A DNA stretch of 64,000 nucleotides from Thermaerobacter subterraneus DSM 13965 (GTDB taxonomy: Bacteria > Bacillota > Sulfobacillia > Thermaerobacterales > Thermaerobacteraceae). This document shows, one piece after another, positions 55,114-64,000 of the stretch. Every line of letters starts with the position of its first letter. Position 1 is the first letter of the stretch. The position numbers and the translations under genes are program-made. The DNA is taken from positions 572,840-636,839 of the forward strand of contig NZ_JH976535.1 in NCBI RefSeq assembly GCF_000183545.2. Reading direction: 5' to 3'. The notes under the pieces were generated by a model. It was not told where the DNA came from. It made no database searches and saw only the letters and a list, made by a program, of their open reading frames with translations.

Positions 55114-56571
55114 TCAAGATGCCGTGGGAGGCGCCTGGGCGAACCGCTCGGGTCGCAACGCCTCCAGCCAGTGGGCCGGGATGACGGCCTCCCCGCTCCC
55201 GGGGAGCGCGGAACGGCCGGAGGCCTTGCCGGCGCAGAGCACCGCGACGATCCGGGCCGTCAGGGGCGCCAGCAGGATCCCGTTGCGGTAGTGACCCGCC
55301 GCGACCAGGGCGTTGACGAACCCCGGCGCCCGGCCGATGATCGGCCGCTTGTCCGGCGTCCCCGGCCGCAGCCCCGCCCGGGCCTCCAGCCACCGGGCCC
55401 CGGCCAGCTCCGGCAGGAGGCGTTGCGCCGCCGTCGCAAGCCGGCCGACGGCCCCCAGGGTGATGCCCGTGTCATAGCCCGCTTCCGGTTCCTCCGTGGC
55501 GCCGATCAACAGACGCCCGTCGCGTCGGGGCACGAGGTATACGCTCCCACCGAACACCGGCACCTGCCCGCGGACGAACGCAGCCACAGGTGCCGGCGGC
55601 TCCACCGCCAGGATCTGCCCCTTGACCGGCACCACCGGCAGGGAAAAGCCGGCCTGGGCAGCCAGGGTGGCGTTGTAGACCCCACCCGCCAGGACGAACC
55701 AGCTGGCGCGGATCTCGCCGGCCGTGGTCAGGGCGGCCACCAGGCGGCGGCCGCCCGGGGCCGGTTCGTCCCGCCAGCCGTGGACGCGGGTGCCGGGGAG
55801 CAGGGTCACGCCCGAGGCGGCCAAGGCGGCTGCGAGGGCGCGGACGGTCGCCACCGGGTCCACGTGGCCCCCTTCGGGGAAGAACAGGGCGCCGCAGGCC
55901 CCGGGGAAGACGGCCAGGTGGGCCGGGAGGTCCTCGCGGGCAAGCCACACCGGATCGCGAAAGCCCCCATCCGACAGTTCGACGCCGCAGCCGGCGTCCG
56001 AGAGCTCGACGCCGCTCCCCGCACGATGCGGTGCGGGGTCGGCGGGGGCCAGCCCCGTCTGCTCGGCGCGGCGGATCGCGGGACCTGAAGCCCCCGTCCC
56101 CGGAGCCCCTGCACCGGGTCCCGGGGTTCCGGCTCCCTGCGAGGAGGGGTCCGGTCGGTCCGGCGGTGGAACCGCCCGTTCCGAGGCCCGGGCCGCCAGT
56201 TCGTCCGCCTCCCCGGGGTCCGTGGCCAGGACGGCGATCCCGCGTCCCACGTAGCCGGTCGTCAGGCCGGAGACGCGCTCCACCGCCTTGGCGAAGGACG
56301 GCCACAGCCGGTGGCTGTGCAGACCGAGTTCCCGCAGCAGCGGGTCGGCGTGGGCCTCGTGCCCGGGCGCCAGCATCCCTGCAGCGACGGTCGAGGCGCC
56401 GCTGCCAGGGCGATCGGCCTCGACGACGACCACCCGCGCGCCGTGCCTGGCCAGCTCGAAGGCCGCGGCCAGGCCGACGACCCCGGCGCCGGCGATCGCC
56501 ACGTCATACGGGCCAGACCCGCCGTGGTCGGTGATGGGCGATGGGGTGGGCGATGCAGTCCCGCTGGGCAT
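55114..56571 (-). CDS. thiO: Glycine oxidase ThiO
   Basis: A 485-aa FAD enzyme, about 110 residues longer than usual. The Rossmann motif VAIAGAGVVGLAAAFELARHG, GASTVAAGMLAP, LPVVPVKGQILAVEPP and RLLIGATEEPEAGYDTG belong to ThiO, which oxidises glycine to dehydroglycine for thiazole synthesis. A Pro/Gly/Ala-rich insert lies at about residues 133-205 and includes a doubled GVELSD. Third gene of the thiE-thiSG-thiO operon. Confidence 0.88.
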   Translation of the reverse strand: MPSGTASPTPSPITDHGGSGPYDVAIAGAGVVGLAAAFELARHGARVVVVEADRPGSGASTVAAGMLAPGHEAHADPLLRELGLHSHRLWPSFAKAVERVSGLTTGYVGRGIAVLATDPGEADELAARASERAVPPPDRPDPSSQGAGTPGPGAGAPGTGASGPAIRRAEQTGLAPADPAPHRAGSGVELSDAGCGVELSDGGFRDPVWLAREDLPAHLAVFPGACGALFFPEGGHVDPVATVRALAAALAASGVTLLPGTRVHGWRDEPAPGGRRLVAALTTAGEIRASWFVLAGGVYNATLAAQAGFSLPVVPVKGQILAVEPPAPVAAFVRGQVPVFGGSVYLVPRRDGRLLIGATEEPEAGYDTGITLGAVGRLATAAQRLLPELAGARWLEARAGLRPGTPDKRPIIGRAPGFVNALVAAGHYRNGILLAPLTARIVAVLCAGKASGRSALPGSGEAVIPAHWLEALRPERFAQAPPTAS

Positions 56572-56592
56572 GGGTGATCGCTCCTCGGCGCC

Positions 56593-57786
56593 TTACCCGC
56601 TCCCACCCGGGGCGGCGATGCCTTGCAGCTGCGGCACTCCTCGCACCGGGCTCGAGGCGCTGGCTTCCCGCTGCGGCGGCATGCGGCCGGCCAGGAAGGC
56701 CTGCCGCCCGGCGATGACACCCCACCGGAAGGCCTCGGCCATGAGCGGCGGGTTCTTCGCCCGGGCGATGGCCGTGTTGACCAGCACGGCACTGGCCCCC
56801 ATCTCCATGGCGATGGCCGCATCCGACGGGACGCCCAGCCCGGCGTCGACGATCACCGGCACCGAGACCCGCTCGATCACGCGCTGGATGCCGACCCAGT
56901 CCTGCATCCCCTGCCCCGTGCCGATGGGCGCCGCCAGGGGCATCACCGCGGCGGCCCCGGCGTCCTCCAGCCGCAGACAGGTCACCAGATCGGCGGTGCA
57001 GTACGGCAGGACGACGAATCCATCCCGCACCAGCCGGCGCGTCGCCTCCAGCGTGCCTTGCAGGTCGGGCAGCAACGTGCGGGGATCGCCGATGACCTCG
57101 AGCTTGATCCAGTTGGTGCCCAGTGCCTCCCGCGCCAGGTGGGCGATGCCGATGGCCTGCTCCGCCGTCGTCGCCCCGGCGGTGTTGGGCAGCAGGTGGT
57201 AGCGGCTGCGGTCGATGTGGGCGAGGATGTCGCCGCCGGCCGGGTCGTCCGGGTCGATCAGCCGCATGGCGACGGTGACCATCTCCGTGCCCGAGCGCTC
57301 CAGGGCGGCGACCATGGTGGCGGGATCGGCGTACTTGCCGGTGCCGAGGAAGAGCCGGGACCGGAAGGTGCGCCCGGCGATGACCAGGGGATCCGTGGCG
57401 GACGAACCGGCCTGCGGCCCGTCCGAGGGTGCGGGCGCCTCCGGCGCTGCGGGCTCCGGGCCCGGGCTCGTCGGCCGGCGGTGCAGCGGTCCATCCGCAG
57501 GTACCGGCCCTTGCGGGCCTGCGGGCGCGTCGGGGGCCGGGGCGCCCCCGGCCATGGCCTTGACCACCTGCACCCGGTGGGTCTCCCGCAAGACGAACTC
57601 GGCCCACTGGCGCCTCGGGACGACCCGGCCGTCGACGGCCACCGCGACGGGGGCATCGGCGGAGTAGCCCATCTGGGCCAGCAGGTCGACCAACGTGGGG
57701 CCGTCGCCCGCAGGACGACCGGACACGGCCACCGGCTTCCCGTTGACCAGCACCGTCACCGTCGGCACATCGGAGACGGCCATCAT
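56593..57786 (-). CDS. thiSG: ThiS-ThiG fusion: sulfur carrier plus thiazole synthase
   Basis: A 397-aa protein. Residues 8-81 are a ThiS ubiquitin-like fold ([13 protein letters not shown], then VVKAMAGG ending in Gly80-Gly81). A Pro/Ala/Gly-rich linker (about 82-131) leads to a complete ThiG ([49 protein letters not shown] with the Schiff-base Lys, [20 protein letters not shown]). ATG 57786 follows AGGAGG and overlaps the thiE stop. Free ThiS needs a C-terminal Gly-Gly to be adenylated and thiocarboxylated, which a fusion blocks, so processing or another mechanism is required. Confidence 0.9.
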   Translation of the reverse strand: MMAVSDVPTVTVLVNGKPVAVSGRPAGDGPTLVDLLAQMGYSADAPVAVAVDGRVVPRRQWAEFVLRETHRVQVVKAMAGGAPAPDAPAGPQGPVPADGPLHRRPTSPGPEPAAPEAPAPSDGPQAGSSATDPLVIAGRTFRSRLFLGTGKYADPATMVAALERSGTEMVTVAMRLIDPDDPAGGDILAHIDRSRYHLLPNTAGATTAEQAIGIAHLAREALGTNWIKLEVIGDPRTLLPDLQGTLEATRRLVRDGFVVLPYCTADLVTCLRLEDAGAAAVMPLAAPIGTGQGMQDWVGIQRVIERVSVPVIVDAGLGVPSDAAIAMEMGASAVLVNTAIARAKNPPLMAEAFRWGVIAGRQAFLAGRMPPQREASASSPVRGVPQLQGIAAPGGSG

Positions 57787-58490
57787 CCTCGTCCTCCTTC
57801 CCGGAGTCGCAGCGGGGTCTCCTGGTCCGAGATCGCAATGCACCGAGGTCTGGGGAATGGGTGGCGCGGCCGGTGGGCCGAGGCTTCCATACGCTCCCGC
57901 AGCCGCGCCGCGGCCGCCGCCGGGTCGGGGTCGCCCTGGATGGCGGAGATCACGGCGATGCCCGCGACCCCGGTGGCGAGCACCGCCTCGACGTTGTCCG
58001 GCGTGATGCCGCCGATGGCCAACACGGGGACGGGGACGGCATCCACCACGCGCGCCAGTTCATCCAGACCCGCCGGCTGCTGGCCGGGGTGGGAACGGGT
58101 GGGGTACACCGAGCCGAAGGTGACGTAATCGGCTCCCTGCTGCACCGCCTCCTGGGCTTCCGCAAGCGAATGCACGGAGGCGCCGAGCAGCATGGGGACG
58201 GGCAGGATGCGCCGGGCGGCAGCCACCGGCAGGCTCTTCCGGGCCAGGTGGACCCCGTCACACCCGGCTGCCACCGCCACATCCATGCGGTCGTTGATGA
58301 GCAGGCCGGCGCCCGCGGCCCGGCAAACCGGCGCCAGCCTCTGGGCCAGGTGGAACAAGTCCAGAGCGGCGGCCGTCTTGTCGCGCAACTGGACCCATTG
58401 CACCCCACCCGCCACCGCTGCCTGGACGACGGCGACGAGGTCGGGCGCGGCCTTGCGATCCGTTACCAGATGCAGAACGCCCCCGGCCAC
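57783..58490 (-). CDS. thiE: Thiamine-phosphate synthase ThiE (or TenI-like)
   Basis: A 235-aa TIM-barrel protein. [71 protein letters not shown] and [13 protein letters not shown] match ThiE. It joins the thiazole phosphate with HMP-PP. GTG 58490 with GAGAGGAGA six bases upstream fits the family; the frame continues to 58595. It carries an extra ~30-residue C-terminal tail. A TenI aminase paralogue is the alternative. No TPP riboswitch could be recognised in the 250 bases upstream. Confidence 0.85.
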   Translation of the reverse strand: MAGGVLHLVTDRKAAPDLVAVVQAAVAGGVQWVQLRDKTAAALDLFHLAQRLAPVCRAAGAGLLINDRMDVAVAAGCDGVHLARKSLPVAAARRILPVPMLLGASVHSLAEAQEAVQQGADYVTFGSVYPTRSHPGQQPAGLDELARVVDAVPVPVLAIGGITPDNVEAVLATGVAGIAVISAIQGDPDPAAAAARLRERMEASAHRPRHPFPRPRCIAISDQETPLRLREGGRG

Positions 58491-58739
58491 CGGGATTCTC
58501 CTCTCCCATCCGACAGCCCGGAAAGCAACGCCCGACCCCATCGTGCCGGGGGCCGGGCGGTGACCTACTCCGTCAGCCGCAAGCGTCGGCTCCACAATCG
58601 AACTGCGAATTGATGCGCGGCTTCGTTTTGCATTGTACCACTCTGGCTGGTATGGGGATCACCCTCACTGGGGCTTACGTCCCAGGTATCGGGGTGTCCG
58701 TCCCCTAAACCGGGCAAAGTCCATCACTGGGAACGACCA

Positions 58740-58872
58740 TTCCGCTTCCCGCGCCGCTTCCCTGGCTTCGGCGTCGGCTCGGGCTTGCTGCTCCAGCCGG
58801 GCCTTGGCCGCCTGAATCGCCTTCAGCCGCTTTTCCGCTGTGGCCAACTCGGGCGGCAGTCGCCAGCCGCGG
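58740..58872 (-). pseudogene. IS1182 (type A) transposase fragment
   Basis: This stretch is nearly identical to 15158-15290, the coiled middle part of the type-A IS1182 transposase (ATAEKRLKAIQAAKARLEQ). The rest of that element is gone except for its end at 60962-61026, in the same orientation. Confidence 0.85.
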
Positions 58873-58916
58873 AAGATGGACCTGGCCCTTCCGTGAAAGG
58901 GGCGGGAATGGTTGCC

Positions 58917-59340
58917 CTATAGTCTCTCAAACCATCGCTTGATCCGGAGCGCCATCAAGCGGCGACGCTCAGCCAGGAACGAATCATAATCCGGTACATC
59001 GCCCTCCAGCACGGCCAGGGGGATGCAATTTTCCTCAAGATTCGTCCTCAGTGTCTCGGGATCTGTGATGCCACCGTACTTCTTGGGGCCGCCGTTGACC
59101 TGGTTCGACAACTCCTTGAAGTAGATGTGGGGCGGGGTATCGCCGATGGCAATATTAATCTCACTCTGGGCGATGACGAAGTTGGCGATCTGGTTGTAGC
59201 GGCCCCGGCTCAGCCCGAGCTGCTGCAGGTACTTCCTCGGGAAGATGTGATGATGATCACCATGATTGAGGAGAAGATCCCGAACCGTGATGTTGGTGGA
59301 AAGAAATCCCCTGTCCCCGAGGCAAACTTGCGCCGCCTTA
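58917..59340 (-). pseudogene. DUF262/DUF1524 HNH protein (GmrSD-like), C-terminal part
   Basis: One continuous minus-strand frame enters from the IS1182 edge at 59340 and ends at 58917. It contains an HNH-type [16 protein letters not shown], then [20 protein letters not shown] and a C-terminal [20 protein letters not shown], characteristic of DUF262-DUF1524 proteins of the GmrSD type IV restriction group. The DUF262 NTPase part is missing, cut away at the IS1182 copy 3 end, so it is a dead defence gene. Confidence 0.72.
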
Positions 59341-60961
59341 GAGCCTGTTTCACTGACCCTGACGAGATCAGAACTGGGGGAACGTACCGGGTCGATTCGG
59401 CCATGTCCCGTGGGCTGACGGTCAGGACGGGGTAGGCCGGGGGCCCGGTCGTTACCCTTCTACGCCAAGCCCGCCTCCGTACATCCAAAGGGCAAGGTGG
59501 CGGATCGCTCCCTGACCCTCCGCCAGAGCTTCAGCAAGTTGTGGGTCAAGCAAAGTAGCTTCCACTCGCTGTCACACGCCGCCAGACCCCGACGGAGGAA
59601 CCGGTCGGCGCCTCGCACGGTCTTGATCTGCCCGAACACCGGCTTCACGGTCTGGCTGCGCTTGGCGTAGATCGCCTGTCCTCGCCGGGTCCGCAGCTTG
59701 CGTTCCATCCGCTCCCGCAGGCTCAGCCCCTTGGGGATGCGGCCTCGCGGAGGGGGTGTGTCCTTCCAGGCTTGGCGCTGCTTCCACTCTTTACTCGTCG
59801 CCAGGAACAGTTCCGGCCCATCCGCCGGTGCCTGCTTCACGTTCGCCTCGCTCCAGTACCCCGCGTCGGCGACGACGGCCCGGATGGGCTTGTCCACGCC
59901 CGCTGCCCGCAGGTTGGCTTGCGCCTGCTGGAGCATCGGGTGGAGTTGGCCCACGTCGTTGGCGTCCTGCGTCACCGCCGCGGCCACGATGAGTTGGTCC
60001 TCCGTGACCACCGCCTGGGCGTTGTACCCTTGCACAAAGCCCTGCCGGGTCTTCATGATCCGGCTGTCCGGATCCGTGATGTTGGCCTTGGCTGCCGGAT
60101 CCACCGAGGCATCCGGCGCCTTCGGCTTCCGCCCCCGCCGCTTCTTGCCGGTCGCCTGCTCCTGGGCTTTCCGCTCCTCGATGCGGGCCTGCTGCCGGGC
60201 CGCTTCCCGGGCCGCCTCGTCCTCCAGCCGCCGCTTGCATGCCTTCAGCCGCTCCAGCCGGCTCGCACGGTGGCGCAGCTCCTCCGGCAACGCGTCCCCA
60301 CGACGCCCGGAGCCGTACCGCTCATCTTCTTCCCGGTCCGTGGCCTCCGCTTCCCGGAGCATCTTCTCCACTTCCTGGCGAATCGCATCGTAGGTGCGGT
60401 TGGCCGCCAGCGAGGCGTTGGCCTTGACTTTCGTCCCGTCCAGTGCCACCACGCCGACCTTCCCCAGCCCCGCCTCACGGCACAGCCGCAGCACCTGGGT
60501 GAACAGCGCGGCCAGCTCCCGTGCATGGCGCTGGCGGAAGCGGGCGATGGTCACGTGATCCGGCTTCTGGTTGGCGGTGATCACCCGGAAGGCCACGTCC
60601 TCGAGGCACAACCGCTCGATCCGCCGGCTCGACCGCTCGCCGACGCAGTAGGCGTACAGCAGGAGCGTCACCATCAGGGTTGGGTCGTCACTCTCTCCGC
60701 CCCAACCGTCGGCGCGGTACTTCTCGTAAAAGGCCCGCAGGTCCATCTGCTCGACGGCGTCGATCAGAAACCAGGCCAGATGATCCTCAGGCAGCCAGTC
60801 GCGAAGGCTCGGTGGGAGCAGGTACAGTTGGTCACGGTTCACCGGGCGGAAGTTGTAGGCCATAGGAACACCTCAGGCGATGGCGAATTCCAACCGATGC
60901 CTTCACTTAACCTCCCGGGGCTGCAGTCCTGCGGAAATACCTGGGTTCGTGAAACAGGCTC
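59341..60961 (-). mobile_element. IS1182-family element (type B), copy 3
   Basis: Ends gagcctgtttcac and gtgaaacaggctc; length 1,621 bases. It joins the DUF262 remnant on the left to a solo end of the type-A IS1182 on the right. Confidence 0.92.
59460..60863 (-). CDS. IS1182-family transposase (type B), copy 3, intact
   Basis: A 467-aa transposase with the same blocks as copy 2 (LPPSLRDWLPEDHLAWFLID, VALDGTKVKANASLAANRTY, VVADAGYWSEANVKQ, SQTVKPVFGQIKTVRGADRF). In the last block Lys replaces the Glu of VEPVFGQ that sits at the expected catalytic position, so this copy may be catalytically dead despite its full length. Start ATG 60863. Confidence 0.92.
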   Translation of the reverse strand: MAYNFRPVNRDQLYLLPPSLRDWLPEDHLAWFLIDAVEQMDLRAFYEKYRADGWGGESDDPTLMVTLLLYAYCVGERSSRRIERLCLEDVAFRVITANQKPDHVTIARFRQRHARELAALFTQVLRLCREAGLGKVGVVALDGTKVKANASLAANRTYDAIRQEVEKMLREAEATDREEDERYGSGRRGDALPEELRHRASRLERLKACKRRLEDEAAREAARQQARIEERKAQEQATGKKRRGRKPKAPDASVDPAAKANITDPDSRIMKTRQGFVQGYNAQAVVTEDQLIVAAAVTQDANDVGQLHPMLQQAQANLRAAGVDKPIRAVVADAGYWSEANVKQAPADGPELFLATSKEWKQRQAWKDTPPPRGRIPKGLSLRERMERKLRTRRGQAIYAKRSQTVKPVFGQIKTVRGADRFLRRGLAACDSEWKLLCLTHNLLKLWRRVRERSATLPFGCTEAGLA

Positions 60962-61026
60962 ATGTCAGCCGAAAAATACTGCCCGATCGCCTGGCTGATG
61001 CAGCGTTATTCACACGGGCTGCTAGG
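60962..61026 (-). repeat. Solo end of IS1182 type A
   Basis: These ~65 bases (atgtcagccgaaaaatactg ... cacgggctgctag) are identical to 15876-15940, the 5' end of the type-A IS1182 including the terminal CTAG. This is a leftover of an older insertion interrupted by IS1182 copy 3. Confidence 0.88.
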
Positions 61027-61250
61027 CCGTGGGCGCCGCCCAGGGCAGGAGGGGCAGGAAGCGCCCGCAAGCGAGCGGCGCCTACACGAGCAACGTTCAC
61101 AAAGCCTTAGCGAAGCCTCGAAGTGCCTTTAACCTGAGCGGACGCTCGCCGCGCTACCCTGAAACAGGACGGGGAACGGGGAAGACCCCCGGTCGCGGCA
61201 GGCTCCCCCACGGCTCTCCCCGGCGACCGGCGAAAGGAGCGGCGAGTGGC

Positions 61251-62309
61251 ATGGCGCATAGCCGGGTCGAACAAGAACAACCCGCACTGCAGGCCTTGGC
61301 CCGAGGTAGGCGGCAGGCCGCGGGCAACATGGCGCTGGTGAACGTGGCCACCATCGCCCAGATCACGGCGAGGAACCGCAGGACGACCGCGAGGGCTGAA
61401 GGGCGTCGAACCAGGCCCCCGTCCCCGCTGGCCACCGCGCGGGGGGATGGCGACAAGGTCCGGCTGGTGATCTTCGACCTGGACGGCACCCTGTATGACG
61501 ACCTTCTCTATACCACCGCTTACGCCCGTGCCCTGGCCGCACGCCTGCCCGTGCAGAAGCGAAGCCCCTTCCTGAGGGACGCCTTTCCGCTGGCCCCGCT
61601 CAACCGCCGCCTCCGGCTGGGCATGATTTTCGATCGCGAAACCGACACCCTGCTGGGGCACCCGTTGCTGGCACTGGGCAGCGCCTTCTCCTGGGACGGC
61701 GCGGTGCGCCGGCCGTGGCAACCCGCCCGGCCCGGCGGGCACGTGGGCGCGGGGGACCGCTACCTAACCCTCGGCGACGCCTGGACCCTGATCACCGCCG
61801 CCGCCCTGCGCGGTGGCCTGACCATGGAGGACTGTGTGGCGGCCATGGCCGAGACGCGGTCACGGGTCACCCTGCCACCGCCCGAGTCCTATCACCGGCA
61901 CGTCTTCTTTGGCCGGGGGGAAGAGCCCGTTCGTGTCCTGGTCACCAACGCGGGCCGTGAGCACGCGGAAAACATGCTGCGGCACCTGGGGCTGGAGCAA
62001 GCCTTCACCTATCGCTTCAGTGAAGCGGAGAAACCGCGGGGTTGGCGCCGGATCATCCCCCTGCTGGAGCGGCAGACGGGAATCCCGCGCAGCGCCATGG
62101 TGGCCATCGGCGACAACCTGCTCAATGACATCCTGCCCGTCCTGGAGATGGGGGTGCGGACGCTCTTGATCGACCGGTACGGATTGTTCACCCGCTTCCG
62201 GGGGCCGGGCTGGAGATGCGCCCGCTCCCTGGAGGGAGCGCTGGCGAGCCTGTCCACCCGTTCCCCCGTGAGGTCGTTGATGAGGGCTCGTTCCCGCGAG
62301 CGGGGTTGA
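61251..62309 (+). CDS. HAD-superfamily hydrolase
   Basis: A 352-aa protein. Motif I is VIFDLDGTLYDDLLYTTAYA with the nucleophile Asp; motif II is VLVTNAGREHAENML; motifs III/IV are KPRGWRRIIPLL and VAIGDNLLNDILPVLEMGVR. It is a phosphatase or related phosphotransferase with unknown substrate. About 75 residues precede motif I and are basic and low-complexity. ATG 61251 has AAAGGAG upstream. The following gene is a secreted 5'-nucleotidase, so a nucleotide or sugar phosphate is a possible substrate. Confidence 0.82.
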   Translation: MAHSRVEQEQPALQALARGRRQAAGNMALVNVATIAQITARNRRTTARAEGRRTRPPSPLATARGDGDKVRLVIFDLDGTLYDDLLYTTAYARALAARLPVQKRSPFLRDAFPLAPLNRRLRLGMIFDRETDTLLGHPLLALGSAFSWDGAVRRPWQPARPGGHVGAGDRYLTLGDAWTLITAAALRGGLTMEDCVAAMAETRSRVTLPPPESYHRHVFFGRGEEPVRVLVTNAGREHAENMLRHLGLEQAFTYRFSEAEKPRGWRRIIPLLERQTGIPRSAMVAIGDNLLNDILPVLEMGVRTLLIDRYGLFTRFRGPGWRCARSLEGALASLSTRSPVRSLMRARSRERG

Positions 62310-62364
62310 CCGGTGACGCGGCCAGGCAACCAGGTTGAGAACCGGTGCGAAGGGGGTTGCGCGC

Positions 62365-64000
62365 ATGCGGCGCATGAAGAGGTGGATCCGTGCCGGCGTG
62401 CGCCGGGTGGGCCGGCTGCCGGCATGGTTGCTGCCGGTGGTCTTGGTGCTCTTGCTGGTCTCTCCCGCCGTCACCTCGGCGGAGGGCGCGGGGAGCCGCA
62501 CCGTGCGCCTGCAGCTGCTGGCCATCAACGACTTCCACGGGGCGCTGCAGTCCCGTACCCTGGGCGGGCGGCCCATCGGCGGCGCCGCGGTGCTGGCGGC
62601 CTACTGGGACCGCTGGGAGGAGGAGGCCAAGAAGGACGGGTTCACCACCCTGCGGGTGGGGGTCGGCGACCTGGTGGGGGCCAGCCCGCCGGTCTCGGCC
62701 CTGCTCCAGGACGAACCGACCATCGAGGCCCTGAACCGAATGCACCTCCTGGTCAGCGCCGTCGGCAACCACGAGTTCGATGAGGGGGTGGCGGAGCTCA
62801 GGCGGCTGCAGGAGGGCGGCTGCCACCCCGTCACGGGTTGCTTTGAAGGAGCCAAGTTCCAGTACCTGACCGCCAACGTGGTCGACGCCAAGACGGGGGA
62901 GCCCCTCTTCCCGCCCTACGCCATCGTGCGGGTGCGGGGCATTCCGGTGGGCTTCATCGGCGTCACGTTGAAGGAGACGCCCACCATCGTGACCCCGACG
63001 GGCGTGGCGGGCGTGCGCTTCCTGGATGAGGCGGAGAGCGTCAACCGCTACGTGGCCGAGCTGAAGCGGCAGCGCGTCGAGACCATCATCGTGCTGCTGC
63101 ACCAGGGCGGCGATGGCGACCGCCGCGGCGGGCCCATCTCAGGCGCCATCGTGCCCATCGTCGAGGCCATGGACGATGAGGTGGACGTGGTCCTTTCGGG
63201 CCACACCCACCGGGGCTACTGGGGCATCATCGACGGCAAGCTGGTCACCCAGGCCTATTCCAGCGGCACTGCCTTCGCCGATGTCGATCTGGTGCTGGAT
63301 GGGGCCACGGGCGACGTGATCGACAAGCGAGCACGGATCGTCGATACCTACGCCGACGTGCCGCCGGGCACCGAGCCCGACAAGCAGATCGCCCGCCTGG
63401 TCGCCCGGGCGAAGGAGCAGGTGGAGCCCATCATCAACCGGGTCGTGGGCACCGCCGCCGACGACATCACCCGCCAGCAGACGCCGGCGGGCGAGTCGGA
63501 ACTGGGCAACCTGATTGCCGACGCCCAGCGCTGGGCCATGGGCACCCAGGTGGCCTTCATGAACCCGGGTGGCATCCGGGCCGACATCGCCGCCGGTGAG
63601 GTGACCTGGGGCGAGCTCTACGAGGTCCAGCCCTTCGGCAACGACCTGGTGAAGATGACCCTGACCGGCGCCCAGATCGAGCGGCTGCTCGAGCAGCAGT
63701 GGCTCAACCAGCCCTATCCCCGCATCTTGCAGGTGTCGGGCCTGGACTACAGCTGGGATCCCCGCAGGCCGGTGGGCGACCGGGTGGACCCGGCGGACAT
63801 CCGCATCGGCGGGCAGCCCCTGGATCTGAACGCCCGCTACACCATCACGGCCAACAGCTTCCTCGCCGCCGGGGGCGACAACTTCAGCGTGTTCACCGAG
63901 GGCCAGGACCGGGTGGTGGGGCCGGTGGACATCGACGCCCTGGTGCGCTACGTCGAGCAGCTGCCCCAGCCCTTCAACGCCCGGGTGGAGGGCCGGATCA
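62365..64000 (+). CDS. Secreted bifunctional metallophosphatase/5'-nucleotidase (partial)
   Basis: At least 545 aa, running off the window. A Sec signal peptide (basic start, then LPAWLLPVVLVLLLVSPAVT) leads to a calcineurin-like phosphatase domain: LLAINDFHGAL, GVGDLVGASPP, VSAVGNHEFDEG, LLHQGG and VVLSGHTHRGYW, all metal-site motifs. The C-terminal 5'-nucleotidase substrate domain follows (GESELGNLIADAQRWAMGTQ, MNPGGIRADIAAGEVTWGEL, ANSFLAAGGDNFSVF). It hydrolyses extracellular nucleotides. ATG 62365 has AAGGGGG eight bases upstream. Confidence 0.92.
   Translation, partial: MRRMKRWIRAGVRRVGRLPAWLLPVVLVLLLVSPAVTSAEGAGSRTVRLQLLAINDFHGALQSRTLGGRPIGGAAVLAAYWDRWEEEAKKDGFTTLRVGVGDLVGASPPVSALLQDEPTIEALNRMHLLVSAVGNHEFDEGVAELRRLQEGGCHPVTGCFEGAKFQYLTANVVDAKTGEPLFPPYAIVRVRGIPVGFIGVTLKETPTIVTPTGVAGVRFLDEAESVNRYVAELKRQRVETIIVLLHQGGDGDRRGGPISGAIVPIVEAMDDEVDVVLSGHTHRGYWGIIDGKLVTQAYSSGTAFADVDLVLDGATGDVIDKRARIVDTYADVPPGTEPDKQIARLVARAKEQVEPIINRVVGTAADDITRQQTPAGESELGNLIADAQRWAMGTQVAFMNPGGIRADIAAGEVTWGELYEVQPFGNDLVKMTLTGAQIERLLEQQWLNQPYPRILQVSGLDYSWDPRRPVGDRVDPADIRIGGQPLDLNARYTITANSFLAAGGDNFSVFTEGQDRVVGPVDIDALVRYVEQLPQPFNARVEGRI

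Noticed and set aside
58491-58740. TPP riboswitch upstream of thiE
   Set aside because: No CTGAGA or ACCTGA-type thi-box core is seen in either half.

Overview
The window reads as one stretch of a GC-rich, probably thermophilic Bacillota chromosome. A Thermaerobacter-like organism is my best guess, from the very GC-rich coding style, strong AGGAGG-type ribosome sites, a YndM-type DUF2512 protein, a MetP/MetS-type transporter pair and a B. subtilis ycs/kip-like gene set. This is inference, not a database match. No rRNA, tRNA or CRISPR was recognised.

Layout. (1) 1-965: tail of an IS21 element (istA end, istB). (2) 1271-5345, minus strand: fatty-acid operon, TetR regulator > AidB-like acyl-CoA dehydrogenase > acyl-CoA ligase. 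(3) 5.6-36 kb: an accessory region full of insertion sequences. It holds a TraB-like protein, two PfpI-family genes (one truncated at an IS256 element), a zinc-hook AAA ATPase (8713-10995), a nuclease-methylase-specificity fusion (21453-24173) and a KAP ATPase (28046-31396). The ATPase and the methylase are visibly AT-richer than their surroundings. Between them lie an NSS transporter broken by an IS1182 element (its small MetS subunit is intact), IS110 and IS3 wrecks, two of three copies of a 1,621-bp IS1182-type element (one carrying a nested IS256 with an 8-bp target duplication), a second IS21 and a second IS110. (4) 36.3-47.7 kb: sugar catabolism. A UlaABC-type PTS, a DeoR regulator, an SIS sugar-phosphate isomerase, a ROK kinase, an ABC sugar importer without its own ATPase, a class II aldolase and a PfkB kinase. 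Sugar would enter by PTS or ABC, be phosphorylated and isomerised, phosphorylated again by PfkB and split by the aldolase. (5) 47.8-53.3 kb: NRAMP-like transporter, PxpB, PxpC, PxpA and a DUF1445 protein, a 5-oxoproline cluster with the gene set of B. subtilis ycsFGI-kipIA. (6) 53.4-55 kb: third PfpI copy and a decayed msrA. (7) 55.1-58.5 kb, minus strand: thiE > thiS-thiG fusion > thiO. (8) 58.7-61.0 kb: IS1182 remnants, a DUF262/HNH (GmrSD-like) remnant and the third 1,621-bp IS1182 copy. (9) 61.2-64 kb: a HAD hydrolase and a secreted 5'-nucleotidase running off the end.

The main theme is heavy IS traffic over a set of putative defence genes, with several neighbouring genes being lost (metP, msrA, the DUF262 gene, one pfpI). 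Housekeeping operons from 36 kb onward are mostly intact.
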